From: Acetofilamentum sp.
GTDB taxonomy: Bacteria > Bacteroidota > Bacteroidia > Bacteroidales > JAFGXI01
NCBI GenBank assembly: GCA_020720565.1
Contig: DYOK01000119.1
Span: 1 to 8,302 of the forward strand
Length of the DNA stretch: 8,302 nucleotides
Reading direction: 5' to 3'
Shown here: one piece after another, positions 6,801-8,302 of the stretch
How positions within the stretch are numbered: position 1 is the stretch's first letter
Layout: each line of letters starts with the position of its first letter
Notes under the pieces: generated by a model
The model's input: only the letters and a program-made list of their open reading frames with translations
The model's database searches: none
What the model was told of the DNA's origin: nothing
Position numbers and translations under genes: made by a program

Positions 6801-8282
6801 GAACAGGTGATGTTACTCTCGCGTTTGCTGGCCAATTTTACGGGGGGGGAGTCGGACACATTGCGTAAAGCCATGGGTAAAAAGCTTCGCGATGTGATGG
6901 ACAAACTTAAAGTAAAGTTTGTCGACGGATGCAAAGCCAATCCTAAATTTGTTGAGGAAGTTAACGAGAAAAAAGGCGACATCGATAAAATTATCGAAAA
7001 AATTTGGAAAGACTGGGAAGCTTTTGCCGAATACGCTTTTAACAAATCGCACTCCACTTGCTATTCGTATGTATCGTATCAGACGGCCTATTTAAAAGCA
7101 CACTATCCAGCCGAATTTATGGCCGCTGTTTTGAGCCGTAACTTAAACGATATCACAAAAGTGACCTTCTTTATGGAGGAATGTCGTGCCATGGGCTTAG
7201 ACGTTTCAGGTCCAGATGTCAACCACAGTTATAGAAATTTTACAGTCGATGCCAATGGTGTGGTGCGTTTTGGGCTCGAAGGAATAAAAGGACTAGGTGG
7301 CGCTGCGGTTGAAAACATTATCGAAGAGCGTCAAAAAAACGGACCTTTTAAAAGTATTTTCGATTTTGTTCAAAGGGTAAAACTTACGGCTGTTAACAAA
7401 AAAAGCATGGAATCGCTGGCCTATTCAGGGGCATTCGATGGGTTTTCGAACATCAACCGAGAACAATATTTTGCTGAGGAAGATGGCCGTGCGTTTATCG
7501 AAAAATTGATAAGTTTCGGCAACTTATTCCAAACCCACACCGCCAGTAACGAAATGAGTTTATTTGGTGGTGCCAACATGATTCACATCGAAACGCCCAA
7601 TATTCCAATTAGTCCTGAATGGAATTCCATGCACAAACTCGAAAAAGAGAAAGAGCATATTGGCGTGTATTTGTCGTCGCATCCGCTCGATGAGTTTCAG
7701 CTCGAAATTTTGCATGGCGGATTTATTCCGCTCAAAGATATGGTCGATTTGTCGAAACGAACCGGACAAGATGTCAAAATATGTGGTTTTATTACGGGGG
7801 TAGAAGAACAAATCGACCCAAAAGGGAATCCGGTGGGCTATATGACAATTGAAGATTACACCGGCACCTACAAACTACGGGTCAGTGCAAAAGATGGCTA
7901 TCTGAATTACAAAGGCTTTTTTAGGAAAGATATTGTGGTGGCAGCCAATGGCAAGATTGCTTCTTGGACCCCCGAAGGGAAAGAAACCAGATACTTTTTT
8001 AATCTTACGGGTATCGATTTGATGGCCAATAAACGAGAGGCTTTGCTAAAAAACATACTCATTAAAATTAATTTAGCTGACATTAACAAGCAAATGGTCG
8101 ATCAACTTAAAGCACTTATCGAACAAAACAAAGGCAAAATGGCACTTAAATTTTTGATATGGGACGAAGAAACACACACCGAAGTGCCCATGTTTTCGAA
8201 AACGATGAGCGTTCAAATTAATAAAAACTTGATTAAGAATTTAAAAACATTCGAAAACATACAGTATTTGATTAATGTATAA
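3846..8282 (+). CDS. dnaE: DNA polymerase III alpha subunit with fused N-terminal DEDDh exonuclease
   Basis: Replicative DNA polymerase, acting at the fork with the beta clamp and clamp loader. The 1478-aa protein is about 300 residues longer than E. coli DnaE (1160). Domains in order: (1) a DEDDh 3'-5' exonuclease, about 1-187, with DTETTG (Asp6, Glu8), HNIEFD (Asp105) and AHNSAADVEAT (His169, Asp174), all catalytic residues intact; (2) an acidic linker, about 230-268; (3) a PHP domain, about 271-490, with HLHLHTQYSLLDG, TDHGN, GCEVYVA, His355, Cys405 and NDVHF; (4) the polymerase core with GPGRGSAAGS (667-676), PDIDIDF (708-714; catalytic Asp711 and Asp713), KMDFLGL (third Asp, 864) and FNKSHS (1065-1070); (5) helix-hairpin-helix GLEGIKGLGG (1143-1152); (6) a likely clamp-binding EMSLFG (1236-1241); (7) an OB fold from about 1310. 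ATG 3846 is chosen because the exonuclease family starts at MFLIYDTET; a GTG at 3780 would add 22 unrelated residues. From memory, this fused form is common in Flavobacteriia. The gene appears monocistronic within the window. Confidence 0.96.
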   Translation: MFLIYDTETTGLPNNYNAPLSDSDNWPRMVQISWQIHDALGELVEVKNYIIKPEGYEIPYAVVKVHGITTERALKQGADLTMVLNDFALACSKAQFVVGHNIEFDNNIIGAEFYRKSISNPISGLKILDTKNEGTNFCQLQGGRGGGFKWPKLEELHHKLFGEKFAEAHNSAADVEATTRCFLEMIRLEVFSLQKIGFTAEMHQAYTRHNPYPIKAIGLNTQAYNPNDLTDTEPIRESMELDQVPEIELEAEDVPTQIEPTLDQPLKEKIFAHLHLHTQYSLLDGACDISALAKKAKKDGMKAVAITDHGNMFGVKLFHKTLQKEGVKPILGCEVYVARRGMARKETKEDQSGWHLVLLAKNKIGYSNLTQLTSLGFLEGFYYKPRIDKDLLKKHSEGLIALSACLGGEVSKKIMNEGVDSALAAADWYKSVFGDDFYLEIQRHQSGNPETDSKIYQDQVFVNEKILEIAQKLSIKVVATNDVHFIEPEDAAAQERLLCINTGSFLSDTKRMKYSGQEWMKTQSEMFQIFSDVPEVFENIAEVVEKVEDYKLDRSPLMPQFDIPESFARFDDYKAKFSESDLIDEFGEERFQKLGGYDKVIRIKFEADYLYQITYEGAALRWKEITPEIRERLDFELKVIKEMGFPGYFLIVWDFLKAAREMGVVVGPGRGSAAGSAAAYCMRITEIDPIKYDLLFERFLNPDRISMPDIDIDFDDDGRGKVLQWVVNKYGEKRVAHIVTFGTLAAKSAIRDVGRVQQYPLSNTSALQKLVPDKPGTTLKDAFAEIKELRDIRAAGGDAADVLKYAEVLEGSVRNTGTHACGIIIGADDLEKHIPITTAKDSELTYVTQYDGKHVEDVGLLKMDFLGLKTLSIIKDAVQNIKLSRNIEIDIDRIPLDDKATYELYSAGETTGLFQFESDGMKGHLRNLKPTRFEDLIAMNALYRPGPMEYIPSFIKRKHGNEAINYDVPMMRTYLEETYGITVYQEQVMLLSRLLANFTGGESDTLRKAMGKKLRDVMDKLKVKFVDGCKANPKFVEEVNEKKGDIDKIIEKIWKDWEAFAEYAFNKSHSTCYSYVSYQTAYLKAHYPAEFMAAVLSRNLNDITKVTFFMEECRAMGLDVSGPDVNHSYRNFTVDANGVVRFGLEGIKGLGGAAVENIIEERQKNGPFKSIFDFVQRVKLTAVNKKSMESLAYSGAFDGFSNINREQYFAEEDGRAFIEKLISFGNLFQTHTASNEMSLFGGANMIHIETPNIPISPEWNSMHKLEKEKEHIGVYLSSHPLDEFQLEILHGGFIPLKDMVDLSKRTGQDVKICGFITGVEEQIDPKGNPVGYMTIEDYTGTYKLRVSAKDGYLNYKGFFRKDIVVAANGKIASWTPEGKETRYFFNLTGIDLMANKREALLKNILIKINLADINKQMVDQLKALIEQNKGKMALKFLIWDEETHTEVPMFSKTMSVQINKNLIKNLKTFENIQYLINV

Positions 8283-8294
8283 GGTCTTCGACCT
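8282..8294 (+). terminator. Hairpin overlapping the dnaE stop codon
   Basis: AGGTC (8282-8286), a TTC loop and GACCT (8290-8294) form a perfect 5-bp stem that begins at the last base of the dnaE TAA. The downstream ATTAATTG is only moderately T-rich, and the window ends at 8302, so a T-run cannot be checked. The shape is the same as the hairpin after mlaF (5-bp stem, TTC loop, then ATT). It could be a terminator or a spacer hairpin before a downstream gene. Confidence 0.35.
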
Positions 8295-8302
8295 ATTAAT
8301 TG

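Noticed and set aside
1..8302. CRISPR array, tRNA/rRNA gene, riboswitch or defence cassette
   Set aside because: No spaced repeat array, tRNA-like cloverleaf, rRNA signature or defence-type protein was seen; the genes are housekeeping plus one IS fragment.

Overview
The window looks like chromosomal DNA from a member of the Bacteroidota. The coding sequences resemble, from memory, Bacteroidales/Flavobacteriia orthologues (PanB, the RluA-type synthase, and an exonuclease-fused DnaE). Intergenic DNA is A/T-rich, start codons lack good Shine-Dalgarno sites, and a perfect match to the Bacteroidota -7 promoter box (TAnnTTTG) lies ahead of panB. All confident genes are on the + strand.

Layout: 1-233 is the 3' end of an IS30-family transposase gene cut by the window edge. 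234-403 is a 170-base non-coding leader with a short heptameric tandem repeat and a small inverted repeat. 404-1896 is a two-gene operon, mlaE (permease) and mlaF (ATPase), translationally coupled through an ATGA overlap. 1897-2074 is an intergenic region with a -7 promoter box and a terminator-like hairpin packed within 50 bases. 2075-3603 holds panB (ketopantoate hydroxymethyltransferase, pantothenate/CoA pathway) followed after 26 bases by an RluA-family pseudouridine synthase, probably co-transcribed. 3604-3845 is a 242-base intergenic region with an A/T-rich terminator candidate. 3846-8282 is dnaE, the replicative polymerase alpha subunit (1478 aa), carrying an N-terminal DEDDh proofreading exonuclease domain as well as an apparently intact PHP domain. 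A hairpin starts at its stop codon, just before the window ends.

The genes do not form one pathway: they are a lipid-transport ABC core, a vitamin-synthesis enzyme with an RNA-modification enzyme, and the replicase, all housekeeping functions, with an IS30 copy beside them. I see no CRISPR array, RNA gene, phage gene or evident new defence system. The points most worth a second look are the dual-nuclease layout of DnaE, a G8 homopolymer inside dnaE, a promoter sitting directly before a terminator-like hairpin, and two same-shaped hairpins (AGGYC-TTC-GRCCT) at two gene ends with a compensatory base change.
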